NCBI RefSeq assembly: GCF_031454155.1
Contig: NZ_JAVDQG010000004.1
Span: 1 to 64,000 of the forward strand
From: Desmospora profundinema
Lineage (GTDB): Bacteria; Bacillota; Bacilli; Thermoactinomycetales; DSM-45169
Length of the DNA: 64,000 nucleotides
Reading direction: 5' to 3'
Shown here: piece after piece, positions 26,479-34,241 of the stretch
Numbering within the stretch: position 1 is the stretch's first letter
How the letters are laid out: each line of letters opens with the position of its first letter
Translations under genes and position numbers: made by a program
Notes under the pieces: generated by a model
The model's database searches: none
The model's input: the letters and a program-made list of their open reading frames with translations, nothing else
Told to the model about the DNA's origin: nothing

Positions 26479-27114
26479 TCACCGAAGGTGGGCGCTTAAC
26501 ACGCGAAACCCTGAACGGTCCAGGGATTTCGAGATGGCTTCCACCTGTGGGGTAGGTGTCACCTTTAACAGAATCCTTCTCGCGGCGGGGTCACCTGCGT
26601 CAAAGGTGGCCATGGATACGATGTTTACATCAAAGGGCTTAAGAATCTGCAATAAACGTTCCAATATATGGGGAACATCCACGAACACACCGATCAAGAA
26701 ACGGACTCCCCTGACGCCGGCACCCAGAGCTTGGGCCATGGCTGACTCCACATCACTGATCTTGGCGATTCCCACCAAGGTGACGCCGTCGGCTTCCACA
26801 ATGGGAACAAACGGATACCGGATCAGAGTGGGGAGCAACGCTTCAAAATCGCTGTCCACGGTGAGTGGATCCACCTTTTCCACCGCTTGGGATATCGGTT
26901 GCCGATCCATCTCTTCTCGTGCCCAACCATTTTTTAAAATCTGTTTCATGATGCTTCCATAGCCGGTAATACCAGCAAAACCGTTTTTTTCGTCCAATAC
27001 CGGGATAGAATCCAACCCTTTTTTACGGAGCTGCTCCACGACTTGTTCCATTGTGGACGTAGTACGGACCATCGTTAGTTGATCACGCGGTGTCATACAG
27101 TTTTTGATCAGCAT
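26479..27114 (-). CDS. CBS-pair and ACT domain protein, AcuB-like
   Basis: A 211-residue protein. Two CBS motifs occupy roughly residues 1-130 (MLIKNCMTPRDQLT, GLDSIPVLDEKNGFAGITGYGS, FVPIVEADGVTLVGIAKISDV), followed by an ACT-like domain from about 140 (GVRGVRFLIGVFVDVPHILERLLQIL). This arrangement is that of AcuB-like proteins; CBS pairs bind adenine nucleotides and ACT domains bind small ligands, so it probably senses metabolites. ATG 27114 is chosen; GGGGGAG lies about 11 bases upstream. It has its own terminator. The regulated target cannot be named. Confidence 0.8.
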   Translation of the reverse strand: MLIKNCMTPRDQLTMVRTTSTMEQVVEQLRKKGLDSIPVLDEKNGFAGITGYGSIMKQILKNGWAREEMDRQPISQAVEKVDPLTVDSDFEALLPTLIRYPFVPIVEADGVTLVGIAKISDVESAMAQALGAGVRGVRFLIGVFVDVPHILERLLQILKPFDVNIVSMATFDAGDPAARRILLKVTPTPQVEAISKSLDRSGFRVLSAHLR

Positions 27115-27186
27115 GAAAAGCAATCTCTCCCCCTTTTCTTCATGCAAACAGTATATGGGGAGCATTCTTCATTTGATGACAAAAGA

Positions 27187-27393
27187 TCAACTGCGTGCCC
27201 GCCTTTTTCGCCAAATCCAGTCCACCATCCATACGACCATCACCAGGGAACCTACGATTGTGGCGACGACATAGAGGTTGTCCACCAAACGATCCACTGT
27301 CAACCACCAGATGTCTAATGGTCGTCCTGTGAGGGGCAACCACCAAATGTCTAATGGTCGCTCCGTAAGGGGCAGCCATCGAAACCACTCCAT
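27187..27393 (-). CDS. small membrane protein with duplicated 12-residue motif
   Basis: A 68-residue protein beginning MEWFRW, then LPLTERPLDIWW and LPLTGRPLDIWW in tandem, a third degenerate LTVDRLVDN, a single transmembrane helix (about 41-61) and a basic tail RKRRARS. The duplication matches a 36-bp DNA tandem repeat (27302-27373). GGGAGG lies 7 bases before the ATG on the minus strand, supporting translation. The tail suggests the C terminus is cytoplasmic. Family not recognised. Confidence 0.7.
   Translation of the reverse strand: MEWFRWLPLTERPLDIWWLPLTGRPLDIWWLTVDRLVDNLYVVATIVGSLVMVVWMVDWIWRKRRARS
27302..27373. repeat. 36-bp tandem repeat inside a small membrane-protein gene
   Basis: Units 27302-27337 and 27338-27373 differ at only a few positions, and a new unit may begin at 27374. 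The length is a multiple of three, so the repeat keeps the reading frame and gives the duplicated 12-residue motif. Confidence 0.85.
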
Positions 27394-27418
27394 GCTTTCA
27401 TCCTCCCGATGTTCCGGC

Positions 27419-27643
27419 TTATTCTTTATCTAAGGGAGTTTCGCGTGTACTGATTCCCATGGCGTACAACATGGGACAGAAACGGGTGACACCTTCCGCC
27501 ACTTTCATTCCCGACATCATAGCGACGATCATGGGACCGGTTCTGCCGGGTCGGCGCGCCATCCGTGATGCGCTCCAAGCCAATCCCGCCAGTCCGCACG
27601 AAATTCGCATAAAAGCGTCAAAGGTACCCACGTTTTTTTGCAC
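27419..27643 (-). CDS. DUF2892 (YgaP-like transmembrane) protein
   Basis: A 74-residue protein starting VQKNVGTFDAFMRISCGLAGLAWSA, the DUF2892 N terminus, with two hydrophobic segments separated by RMARRPGRTG and ending in a short tail. GTG 27643 is chosen: GGAGGAGG lies 8 bases upstream on the minus strand, whereas a GTG at 27661 precedes that site. YgaP proteins pair such a membrane anchor with a rhodanese domain, which is absent here. Divergent from yerA across a 117-base region. Confidence 0.75.
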   Translation of the reverse strand: MQKNVGTFDAFMRISCGLAGLAWSASRMARRPGRTGPMIVAMMSGMKVAEGVTRFCPMLYAMGISTRETPLDKE

Positions 27644-27760
27644 GGCTCCTGCCTCCTCCACGATTGGTTATGGTTAGTATGTTCTTTCGAGTGTCTGACA
27701 AACCGGTGAAGCCAATTGGTGGGTTGTGGTAGCATGAATTTGAAAAGGAGGCGATCGCTG

Positions 27761-29515
27761 TTGATCCCAAGCACACTGATAGAAGAACGAATAGCTGTTA
27801 TTGAAACGGTTATGGGCCGTCGTCCGCCGACGGTTTGGCTCAAAGGAGGACAAGTGTTTAATGTCTATACTGGTCGCTTGGAAAAGCAGGATGTATGGTT
27901 TGGAGGTGATCGGATCGCCTATGTAGGATCCCGTGAGGACGGTAAGCTGATTCCAGGAGACAGCACGGAAGTGGTGGATGTCTCAGGTGCGGTACTGATT
28001 CCCGGCTATATCGAGCCCCATTCCCACCCGTTTCAGTTTTATAATCCCGTTTCGCTGACGGAAAAGGTTCTCCCTTTGGGGACTACGGCCATGATTCATG
28101 ATAATCTTTATTTTTTCCGATCACTGGATGAACGGGTGCGAAAAGAATGGATGGATCGGTTGTTGCATTCCCCGGTTCACCATTATTGGTGGGCGCGATT
28201 GGATCCCCAGGCCCATCTGCATCCGGATGGAAATCCTTTTTCCTTGGAAAAGGTATCGACGGCTTTGGAACATCCCGCAACACTGCAAGCAGGAGAACTG
28301 ACGGATTGGATGGCCTTGTTAGACGGTGACCCGGAACGGGTGGCGATGGTGGAAACGGCCCATCGTTTAGGAAAGCGGGTGGAGGGACACTCTCCAGGCG
28401 CTTCGTACCGAACGCTGTCCCGGTTGGCGGCAGCGGGGGTGACCGGCGATCATGAGAGCATCACGGTGGAGGAAGTGCACAATCGTTTGCGGCTGGGTTA
28501 TATGACGACCCTGCGGTTTAGTTCGTTGCGTCCGGATCTGCCGGATTTGATTCGGGGGTTGCTGAAGGGCGGGGAGTCTGTCCCGTGGCACCGCCTGATG
28601 ATGACCACCGATGGACCTACGCCTCCAGCCCTGAGCCAAGGATATGTGGACGCCATGATCCGAGTGGCATTGGAGGCCGGTTGTCCGCCCGAATATGCTT
28701 ATCCGATGGTAACCCTTAATCCTGCCGTCTACTATGGACTGGACTCCCATATCGGAGGAATCGCTCCCGGGCGCTCTGCTGATATCAATATTTTGCAGTC
28801 CCTGGAGGAGCCCACGCCGTTGGAGGTATTTTCCCGTGGAAGGCGAGTGGCACGGGACGGCCGCTTGACGGTGGAATTGCCGCAATTGGATTGGAATCGC
28901 TTCCCTGCTTTTACTTCCGTCGATTGGCGATTAAAACCGGAAGACCTGGAACTTTCCGTCAAAAAGGGAGAGCCTGTTCCAGTGATCCAATTGGTCAATC
29001 CGGTCATCACTCACTTGAAATGGGAAGAGGAGGAAATCGAGGATCCCACCCTCCGTGATGAACGGTTGTTCGTCACACTGGTGGACCCTGCCGGACGGTG
29101 GGCTACCCGGGCTTTTCTGCGCGGATTTGGCAGGGGAGTGGAGGGGTTGGCCAGCAGTTATAACGGATCCGGTGATTTGTTAGTCTTGGGTCAAGCTCCG
29201 GAAGCAATGGCCCACGCAGCCAATCGTGTGCTGGAAGCTGGGGGAGGAATCGCCTGGATTCAGGGTGGTAAGGAGCACTTTTTTCTGCCGCTGCCGATCG
29301 GGGGGAAGATGAGTGACCTTCCCGTGGATGAATTGGTAGACCGCTCCGAAGAGCTGGTCCGAAAGCTGAAAGAGGTGGGTCATCCTTTTCATGATCCCAT
29401 TTACACCTTTATGTTTTTATCCTCTACCCATCTTCCGCAGGTGCGGTTGACTTGTGACGGGTTGATGCGGATCAAGGACAGAGAGATTGTGGTGCCGTCG
29501 GTTCCTTTGACGTAA
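27761..29515 (+). CDS. yerA: adenine deaminase-family amidohydrolase, YerA-like
   Basis: A 584-residue protein of the adenine-deaminase-like amidohydrolases. The N-terminal beta-domain (WLKGGQVFNVYTG) leads to the metal site GYIEPHSHPFQF, then GTTAMIHDN, a histidine in KRVEGHSPGAS and GVTGDHES, and the C-terminal IGGIAPGRSADINIL. Start is TTG 27761, with AAAAGGAGG 8 bases before. Adenine deaminase converts adenine to hypoxanthine; YerA of B. subtilis has the same size and neighbours, but its activity is less certain. Located downstream of the purine genes, a salvage role is plausible. Confidence 0.85.
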   Translation: MIPSTLIEERIAVIETVMGRRPPTVWLKGGQVFNVYTGRLEKQDVWFGGDRIAYVGSREDGKLIPGDSTEVVDVSGAVLIPGYIEPHSHPFQFYNPVSLTEKVLPLGTTAMIHDNLYFFRSLDERVRKEWMDRLLHSPVHHYWWARLDPQAHLHPDGNPFSLEKVSTALEHPATLQAGELTDWMALLDGDPERVAMVETAHRLGKRVEGHSPGASYRTLSRLAAAGVTGDHESITVEEVHNRLRLGYMTTLRFSSLRPDLPDLIRGLLKGGESVPWHRLMMTTDGPTPPALSQGYVDAMIRVALEAGCPPEYAYPMVTLNPAVYYGLDSHIGGIAPGRSADINILQSLEEPTPLEVFSRGRRVARDGRLTVELPQLDWNRFPAFTSVDWRLKPEDLELSVKKGEPVPVIQLVNPVITHLKWEEEEIEDPTLRDERLFVTLVDPAGRWATRAFLRGFGRGVEGLASSYNGSGDLLVLGQAPEAMAHAANRVLEAGGGIAWIQGGKEHFFLPLPIGGKMSDLPVDELVDRSEELVRKLKEVGHPFHDPIYTFMFLSSTHLPQVRLTCDGLMRIKDREIVVPSVPLT

Positions 29516-29590
29516 TCAGCGTAAAGTATACGTATGCTTGCATGGATTCTGGATGGACCATGTTGATTCCTTCCAGGGAGAAAAAAGAAA

Positions 29591-29612
29591 CCCATCTGCC
29601 GAGGCAGATGGG
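29591..29612 (-). terminator. terminator of the UDP-sugar dehydrogenase-like gene
   Basis: CCCATCTGCC (29591-29600) and GGCAGATGGG (29603-29612) form a 10-bp stem. On the minus strand it is followed by TTTCTTTTTT, so it acts on the minus-strand gene ending at 29628; on the plus strand it may also slow the yerA transcript. Confidence 0.8.
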
Positions 29613-29627
29613 AGGATAAGCCCGTTA

Positions 29628-30341
29628 TTATCCATTCATATGGAGAGGAGGTTCCGCTTCTTTAAACCAGGTGTCCGGGGCGGGAACATGTTGTTGGTGC
29701 AGCCGACTGAACCGTTGTTTATAGGAAAGCCTCATCGCCTGGAAGGCTTTGCTGGCATATTGTATCCATTCTGAGTCTGCCGGTCCCATCCACTCGATGG
29801 AGACAGGAATGTCTCGATAGAGTTGTGTCAACATGCGTCGGGATTCGAAGGAATGTGTACCGATCACCAAGCGCCGAGGGTGGAAGAAATGTTGGATGCC
29901 TGTACCGGGGCTTAAGAATTCGACTTGATGGGCGACTTCCGTGTTGCATCCGAGAAGTTCCTGGACGATATGGATGGTGCCGAGTGGAACCTCTCCCAGG
30001 ATAACGGTCAAAGGGGAGGGTTTTGGGTGGCTTCCGAGAATGTCCACCGCTTTCCACAGAGCAGAAAGGTCGAGGTTTCCGTCGCGATCGACAGGGCTCT
30101 CCACGGCGATGAATGTGAGTTCCGCTTCAGCGATCGCACCGATATGATCCGTGGTAAAATGAATGTGCCCTTCATTAACCGCCTGTAACAACAGTTCGTT
30201 CAATCCGGCTTCCCAGGAAGCGGAAAAGCCGCTGGTAGAAGCGGGTTTCAACTCCATACACCAAGTATGATGGCCCAATCCTGCCAAGCATGTGCCGGTC
30301 AACAATCCGATGGAACCGGAACCTAGTACGGCAATCTTCAT
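29628..30341 (-). CDS. UDP-glucose/GDP-mannose dehydrogenase-like protein, lacking the catalytic C-terminal domain
   Basis: A 237-residue protein aligned to the first half of UDP-glucose 6-dehydrogenase: NAD fold MKIAVLGSGSIGLLTG, FIAVESPVDRDGNL in place of FVAVGTP, GEVPLGT in place of STVPPGT, and FLSPGTGIQHFFHPRRLVIG. It ends near the start of the central helix domain (SEWIQYASKAFQAMRLSYK). The catalytic Cys motif GFGGSCFPKD and the C-terminal UDP-binding domain are absent, so full oxidation is unlikely. Full-length enzymes have about 430 residues. GAGGAGGG precedes ATG 30341 and a terminator follows, so the gene looks maintained, not simply broken. Confidence 0.75.
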   Translation of the reverse strand: MKIAVLGSGSIGLLTGTCLAGLGHHTWCMELKPASTSGFSASWEAGLNELLLQAVNEGHIHFTTDHIGAIAEAELTFIAVESPVDRDGNLDLSALWKAVDILGSHPKPSPLTVILGEVPLGTIHIVQELLGCNTEVAHQVEFLSPGTGIQHFFHPRRLVIGTHSFESRRMLTQLYRDIPVSIEWMGPADSEWIQYASKAFQAMRLSYKQRFSRLHQQHVPAPDTWFKEAEPPLHMNG

Positions 30342-30594
30342 GGGAACCCTCCTCGGCGCCGCCAGGCGCACCTTGTTCAGCCCTGTCCGCTGGATCGGTT
30401 CCCAGGTTAACACAGGTGTGTAAAGCTCTCGTAAAGACCCAGTTAAAATCGAAATACATTTTTAAACAAGAAAGAGGAGTGATGGGGGTCGGATCGGTCC
30501 ATTTTCCGAAAGCGCTTTCATTCGCAAGGGTTCGAAAACCTACGCATAAGCTGTATCAATGCGGTATTTTCACACGGCGAAGGAGTGTGACGGG

Positions 30595-31596
30595 ATGAAT
30601 AGACGCATATGGACCCGAATCGGATTTATGCTGATACTGGCCGTGAGCATGGTCGCATGTACGTCAGTGGAAGAGCCCCCATCGGTCCCGGATGAGGTGA
30701 GGGAAAAAGAGGAAAAAGGAACCCACCCCTATACCGGGGAATTATGGGAGGGAGAGCTTCCCACACCGGTGATGGTGATGGTGAACAACCAAAAACAGGC
30801 GAGGCCCCAATCGGGCCTCCATCAGGCGGATTGGATAATGGAAGTGTTGGCGGAAGGGGAGATTACCCGTTTGGCCGCCTTTTATTTCCGGGATTATGAC
30901 GGAAAAGTGGGGCCTGTCCGCAGTTTGCGTCCCTATTATTTGGATCTGGCGGAGGGAAGCGGAGCAGTCGTGGCCCATGCCGGTGGTTCACCAGCAGCGA
31001 TGGCGTTGCTTCAGGAGCGGAACTGGCCTCACGTGGACGGGATCCATCGAGGAAGGGCCTCTTTTCAGCGGGATGGGTCGAGAAAAGCGCCTCACAATCT
31101 GTATACGACCGTTGGAAAGATCCGTAAGGCTGGTTCGAATGGTCCCATGGAGACTCGTGAAATGAATCCGCTGTTGTTTGACCCGCAAGGGGCGGTGGAG
31201 GAATTTGATCCAGCCAGTCGAATCGAAATCCGGTTCCATCGATTGTATGAAGCAGGTTTTGACTGGGATCAAACGGAGAAGCGCTACTTTCGAAGGACAC
31301 AGGGAGAACTTCAACGGGACCGGGAAAGCGGAGAAGTGCTGGGTGTCGAGAATGTGATCGTCATCCGGGCCTCCCACCGGGTATTGGATACGGCCGGTCG
31401 GCGGGAAGTGGATTGGACATCCGGCGGGGAGGGCATGTTGTTCCAAAGGGGACTGGGACGGCCCATCCGCTGGGAAAACCGGGATGGGTGGCTGCTTCCC
31501 GTATCGGAGGATGACGATGTACTTCCGTTGGTTCCCGGGAAAACCTGGGTAAATGTAATCCCTGATGAAGGGACATGGTCATATGGAGACTACTAG
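30595..31596 (+). CDS. yerB: DUF3048 lipoprotein, YerB-like
   Basis: A 333-residue predicted lipoprotein. The signal sequence MNRRIWTRIGFMLILAVSMVAC ends with lipobox MVAC, and the DUF3048 domains follow: PVMVMVNNQKQARPQSGLHQADWIMEVLAEGEITR, then VGPVRSLRPYYLDLA and a second lobe around RKAPHNLYTT. ATG 30595 has AGGAG 9 bases upstream. It lies between yerA and yerC as in B. subtilis; the family function is unknown. Confidence 0.88.
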   Translation: MNRRIWTRIGFMLILAVSMVACTSVEEPPSVPDEVREKEEKGTHPYTGELWEGELPTPVMVMVNNQKQARPQSGLHQADWIMEVLAEGEITRLAAFYFRDYDGKVGPVRSLRPYYLDLAEGSGAVVAHAGGSPAAMALLQERNWPHVDGIHRGRASFQRDGSRKAPHNLYTTVGKIRKAGSNGPMETREMNPLLFDPQGAVEEFDPASRIEIRFHRLYEAGFDWDQTEKRYFRRTQGELQRDRESGEVLGVENVIVIRASHRVLDTAGRREVDWTSGGEGMLFQRGLGRPIRWENRDGWLLPVSEDDDVLPLVPGKTWVNVIPDEGTWSYGDY

Positions 31597-31633
31597 GGCC
31601 TGTCTGGTATTCAATCTTCCGTGAGTAGAAGGG

Positions 31634-31776
31634 AGGGTTGGGTTGGCTTTTGGTTCGCCTTTGTACTCACAGAGCACAAGTCTCGCCTAGGTCGCTTCGC
31701 TCCCCGCTTTTAGCAACGAAACGAAGACAGCCAACCCGACCCGGGATCTCGCCTTACGGATTGTTCAGGCCCTATC
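31634..31776 (+). repeat. hairpin repeat family, copy C
   Basis: Arms GGGTTGGGTTGGCT (31635-31648) and AGCCAACCCGACCC (31729-31742) pair over 14 bp with one G-U. The loop includes GTACTCACAGAGCACAAGTCTCGCCTAGG, the reverse of the copy A unit, and the tail GGGATCTCGCCTTACGGATTGTTCAG matches 17.83-17.87 kb. It lies in the 336-base gap between yerB and yerC. No gene is seen in the remainder of the gap. Confidence 0.75.
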
Positions 31777-31932
31777 GATTCTGAGCAAGTGTTAGACATC
31801 GTCTGATGTGCTCTGATCATGCTCCAGAACAGGCCTGGGAGGAATTTGACGAATGGTGTAGAATGTTATTCGTTAAAGGGTGAAAGTCCCGTGCCTCCGA
31901 CTGAGCAGAAATCAGGAAAAAGGGGTGAGAGG

Positions 31933-32247
31933 ATGCAGTTGGACAAGTTGAGAAAGAAAGAAGTGGACAATTTATTCGCTGCCGTCTTGACATTGGAATC
32001 CATTGAAGAATGCTATCAATTTTTTGATGATCTGTGTACCGTGGGGGAGATTAAATCCCTGGCGCAACGGCTGGAAGTAGCCCGGATGTTGCGGCAAGGT
32101 TACACTTACAACCAGATTGAAGCCGACACGGGAGCCAGCACCGCCACCATTTCCCGTGTCAAGCGATGTTTCCATTACGGCACGGATGGATATACACTGG
32201 CTTTGGATCGTTTGGAGGAGAAAAAAGGATCCTCTGAAGCCGAATAA
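31933..32247 (+). CDS. yerC: TrpR-like DNA-binding protein YerC
   Basis: A 104-residue helix-turn-helix protein: KEVDNLFAAVLTLESIEECYQFFDDLCTVGEI, then RLEVARMLRQGYTYNQIEADTGASTATISRVKRC, with the TrpR-type recognition helix in GASTATISRVKR. In B. subtilis YerC/YecD lies in the same place. ATG 31933 follows GGGGTGAGAGG. The target is not known with certainty; a role in histidine or tryptophan gene control has been suggested for relatives. Confidence 0.9.
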   Translation: MQLDKLRKKEVDNLFAAVLTLESIEECYQFFDDLCTVGEIKSLAQRLEVARMLRQGYTYNQIEADTGASTATISRVKRCFHYGTDGYTLALDRLEEKKGSSEAE

Positions 32248-32255
32248 ACGAAACC

Positions 32256-32286
32256 AAAAAACCGCCCTTATTTGGCGGTTTTTTTA
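32256..32286 (+). terminator. terminator after yerC
   Basis: AAAAAACCGCC (32256-32266) and GGCGGTTTTTTT (32274-32285) form an 11-bp stem with a 7-base loop and T-run. It separates yerC from the inserted IS element. Confidence 0.93.
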
Positions 32287-32451
32287 ACAAACCTGCGCCA
32301 GAAGTCTCCCGCTTCTACAAGCGGTGAGATGAATGGCGCGTCAGACGAGGGAGGGGTGCTTTTTACCCGTCTCGCAAGTCTGACCACTTAGTAGAATCAT
32401 GGTTGCCTTTATGATGATTCACCTGATCTATCATCAGTATTAGGTGATAAA

Positions 32452-32892
32452 ATGGTTGATATAAATAGGAAATTGGATAGCAACAACCATTCAGTATTCT
32501 TGCTGTACACCACTTCCTCCTCGTGATCAAATATCGAAAGAAAGTACTGGATGATCCGATCTCTCGTCGTGCAAAGGAAATCTTTGAGTACATCGCATCC
32601 AAATACAATATCACGCTACAAGAATGGAATCACGAGCAAGATCCTGTCCCTATCTTGTTCAAAGGACATCCAAATTCGGAATTATCTCGGTTTATCAATG
32701 CTTACAAAAGTGCTTCTTCCCGCTAGTTGAAAAAGGAGTTTCCACACATCCGGAAAAAGCGATGGAAAGAATCTTTTGGTCGAGAACTGCTTATTGACAA
32801 CAGGCGGGGCTCCAATAGACATCATCAAAAAATACATTCAATCACAAGGACGAAAAAGCGAGGTGAAACGATGCTTCGAGCGAAGAAAGTAA
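32452..32892 (+). pseudogene. tnpA: decayed IS200-type transposase tnpA
   Basis: Three reading frames must be joined to rebuild the Y1 transposase. The first (from ATG 32452) gives MVDINRKLDSNNHSVFLLY. A shift near 32500 leads to a second frame, IKYRKKVLDDPISRRAKEIFEYIASKYN, which ends in an in-frame TAG at 32724. A second shift near 32790 restores LLTTGGAPIDIIKKYIQ. The HUH catalytic pair, normally DHVHILFKAHP, is DPVPILFKGHP here, so both histidines are proline. The gene should give no active transposase. It overlaps the tnpB start by 22 bases. Confidence 0.9.
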
Positions 32893-34049
32893 ATTTTGTT
32901 GCCTCCCTATCCGATGTGAATCGCCTCTTTGCCTGTAACCGTGAATCCGCTCTTGTTTGGAACGAATGTCTGCAATTATCAAGACAACACAATCGCGACC
33001 ATGGAAAATGGATGTCAAAATCCGAGCTACAAAAAGCGACCAAAGGACGATTTCATCTCCATAGCCAATCCATTCAGGCCGTTTGCCACAAGTACCTATT
33101 TGCCAGAGATTCTGCCCATCAAGCGATCCGAAAAGGAATCAAAACGGCTCGCTACCCCTACAAGAGCAAAAATCACTACAACACCAAGTGGGCGAAAGAC
33201 GGCTTCAAGATTCATGCGAATGGGAAGATCGAGCTATCCATGGGAATCCATAAAGGGAAACGGGAAAAACCGATTGTACTCCATACCAAAAACCTCCCAC
33301 AAGGAACCATCAAGGAAATCGAGCTTTGTTATGATAATGGGTTGTACTTATCGGTTTCCTTTGAAGATGGAAAAGACAATCAACCCTATGAGAAGAAACA
33401 ATCGGTCGGGGTTGATCCCGGCGAAATCCACACCCTTGCTGCCTTCGCTGAAAGCGGAGAAGCGTTGATCATCACGGGTCGAAAGATCCGCTCCATTCAT
33501 CGCCTGCGCAACAAAAAGTTAGCAGCGATTCAGCGCCTTCAATCGAAGTGCAAAAAGGGTTCACGTCAGTGGAAGACGTATCAGCGGGCAAAACGTTATG
33601 TGCTATCTAAATCAGAAAAACAACTGCAAGATGCTCTCCATAAGACAACCAAACAGTTTGTCGATTGGTGTGTGAAACAGTCTGTATCCGATGTACAGAT
33701 GGGAAATCCTGAAGGCGTACAAAGAAAGACGAAAAAGAAAAAGAGAGCGACGCGTAAGCAAGCGCAGCGGCTATCTAATTGGTCATTTGGAAGGGTAAAA
33801 AAATACCTGCAATACAAGTTAGCCGTGAGGGGAATCCGTCTGCATGATGTTGATGAATCTTATACCAGTCAGACATGTCCTGTCTGCAAGAAGAGAAAGA
33901 AATCCTCTTCTAGAAACTACCGCTGTTCCTGCGGCTATCACGAACATCGCGATATCCACGGAGCGAGGAATATTTTAACTAAATCGCTTCATGGAGAGAT
34001 CCAGCATCTCGATGTTTCCACGAAGCAAACGTATCTACGGATCGCCTGA
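32871..34049 (+). CDS. tnpB: RNA-guided endonuclease TnpB
   Basis: A 392-residue TnpB. RuvC-like residues appear intact: the first Asp in SVGVDPGEIHT, the second acidic residue in VQMGNPEGVQ, and the third Asp in EHRDIHGARNI, with a zinc ribbon CPVC...CSCGYHEHRD before it. ATG 32871 has GAGGTGAAACG immediately upstream. TnpB cuts DNA with a guide transcribed from the element's right end and helps copies persist, but the associated TnpA is dead here. If expressed it could act only in trans. Confidence 0.92.
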   Translation: MLRAKKVNFVASLSDVNRLFACNRESALVWNECLQLSRQHNRDHGKWMSKSELQKATKGRFHLHSQSIQAVCHKYLFARDSAHQAIRKGIKTARYPYKSKNHYNTKWAKDGFKIHANGKIELSMGIHKGKREKPIVLHTKNLPQGTIKEIELCYDNGLYLSVSFEDGKDNQPYEKKQSVGVDPGEIHTLAAFAESGEALIITGRKIRSIHRLRNKKLAAIQRLQSKCKKGSRQWKTYQRAKRYVLSKSEKQLQDALHKTTKQFVDWCVKQSVSDVQMGNPEGVQRKTKKKKRATRKQAQRLSNWSFGRVKKYLQYKLAVRGIRLHDVDESYTSQTCPVCKKRKKSSSRNYRCSCGYHEHRDIHGARNILTKSLHGEIQHLDVSTKQTYLRIA

Positions 34050-34241
34050 GCGAGAAGTAGTAGATGGTCTGTTCCGACCCAGGTACGATTCGTACCTGTT
34101 GCTTACTTAGGAATCCAAAAGGGCTTTCCGAGTCGGTTCGATTCGAGTATGGAAGGCAAACCCTTCGATACGTGAGAGCTTTTTGGTTCTGATGGTAAGA
34201 AACCCCCACTTCTTAGCGTTAGCGTAAGTGGGGGAGGTTCA
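34050..34241 (+). ncRNA. candidate TnpB guide RNA (reRNA/omegaRNA) scaffold
   Basis: Between the tnpB stop and the element's right end lie inverted segments AGGTACGATTCGTACCT near 34080-34100 and the final hairpin at 34203-34234. In characterised TnpB systems the scaffold ends with this right-end hairpin and the following 15-20 bases are the guide; here these would begin at 34242 with TCCAAATAG, inside the adjacent membrane-protein gene. Boundaries at the 5' side are unknown and the RNA may begin within tnpB. Confidence 0.6.

Larger units (their letters stand above)
32295..34241 (+). mobile_element. IS200/IS605-type element (decayed tnpA, intact tnpB)
   Basis: The left end carries subterminal hairpins: outer GCGCC/GGCGC (32295-32299 and 32335-32339) and inner CCGCTT/AAGCGG (32309-32314 and 32319-32324). 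It is followed by a tnpA pseudogene, tnpB, a structured non-coding segment and the right-end hairpin CCCCCACTT/AAGTGGGGG (34203-34211 and 34226-34234), ending AGGTTCA at 34241. Such elements lack inverted terminal repeats and move as single strands. The exact left boundary is uncertain. Confidence 0.85.

Noticed and set aside
31876-31912. GGGTGAAAGTCCCGTGCC upstream of yerC, resembling group II intron text
   Set aside because: No intron-encoded protein, no domain V hairpin and no other intron features were found; it may be chance or a minor remnant.
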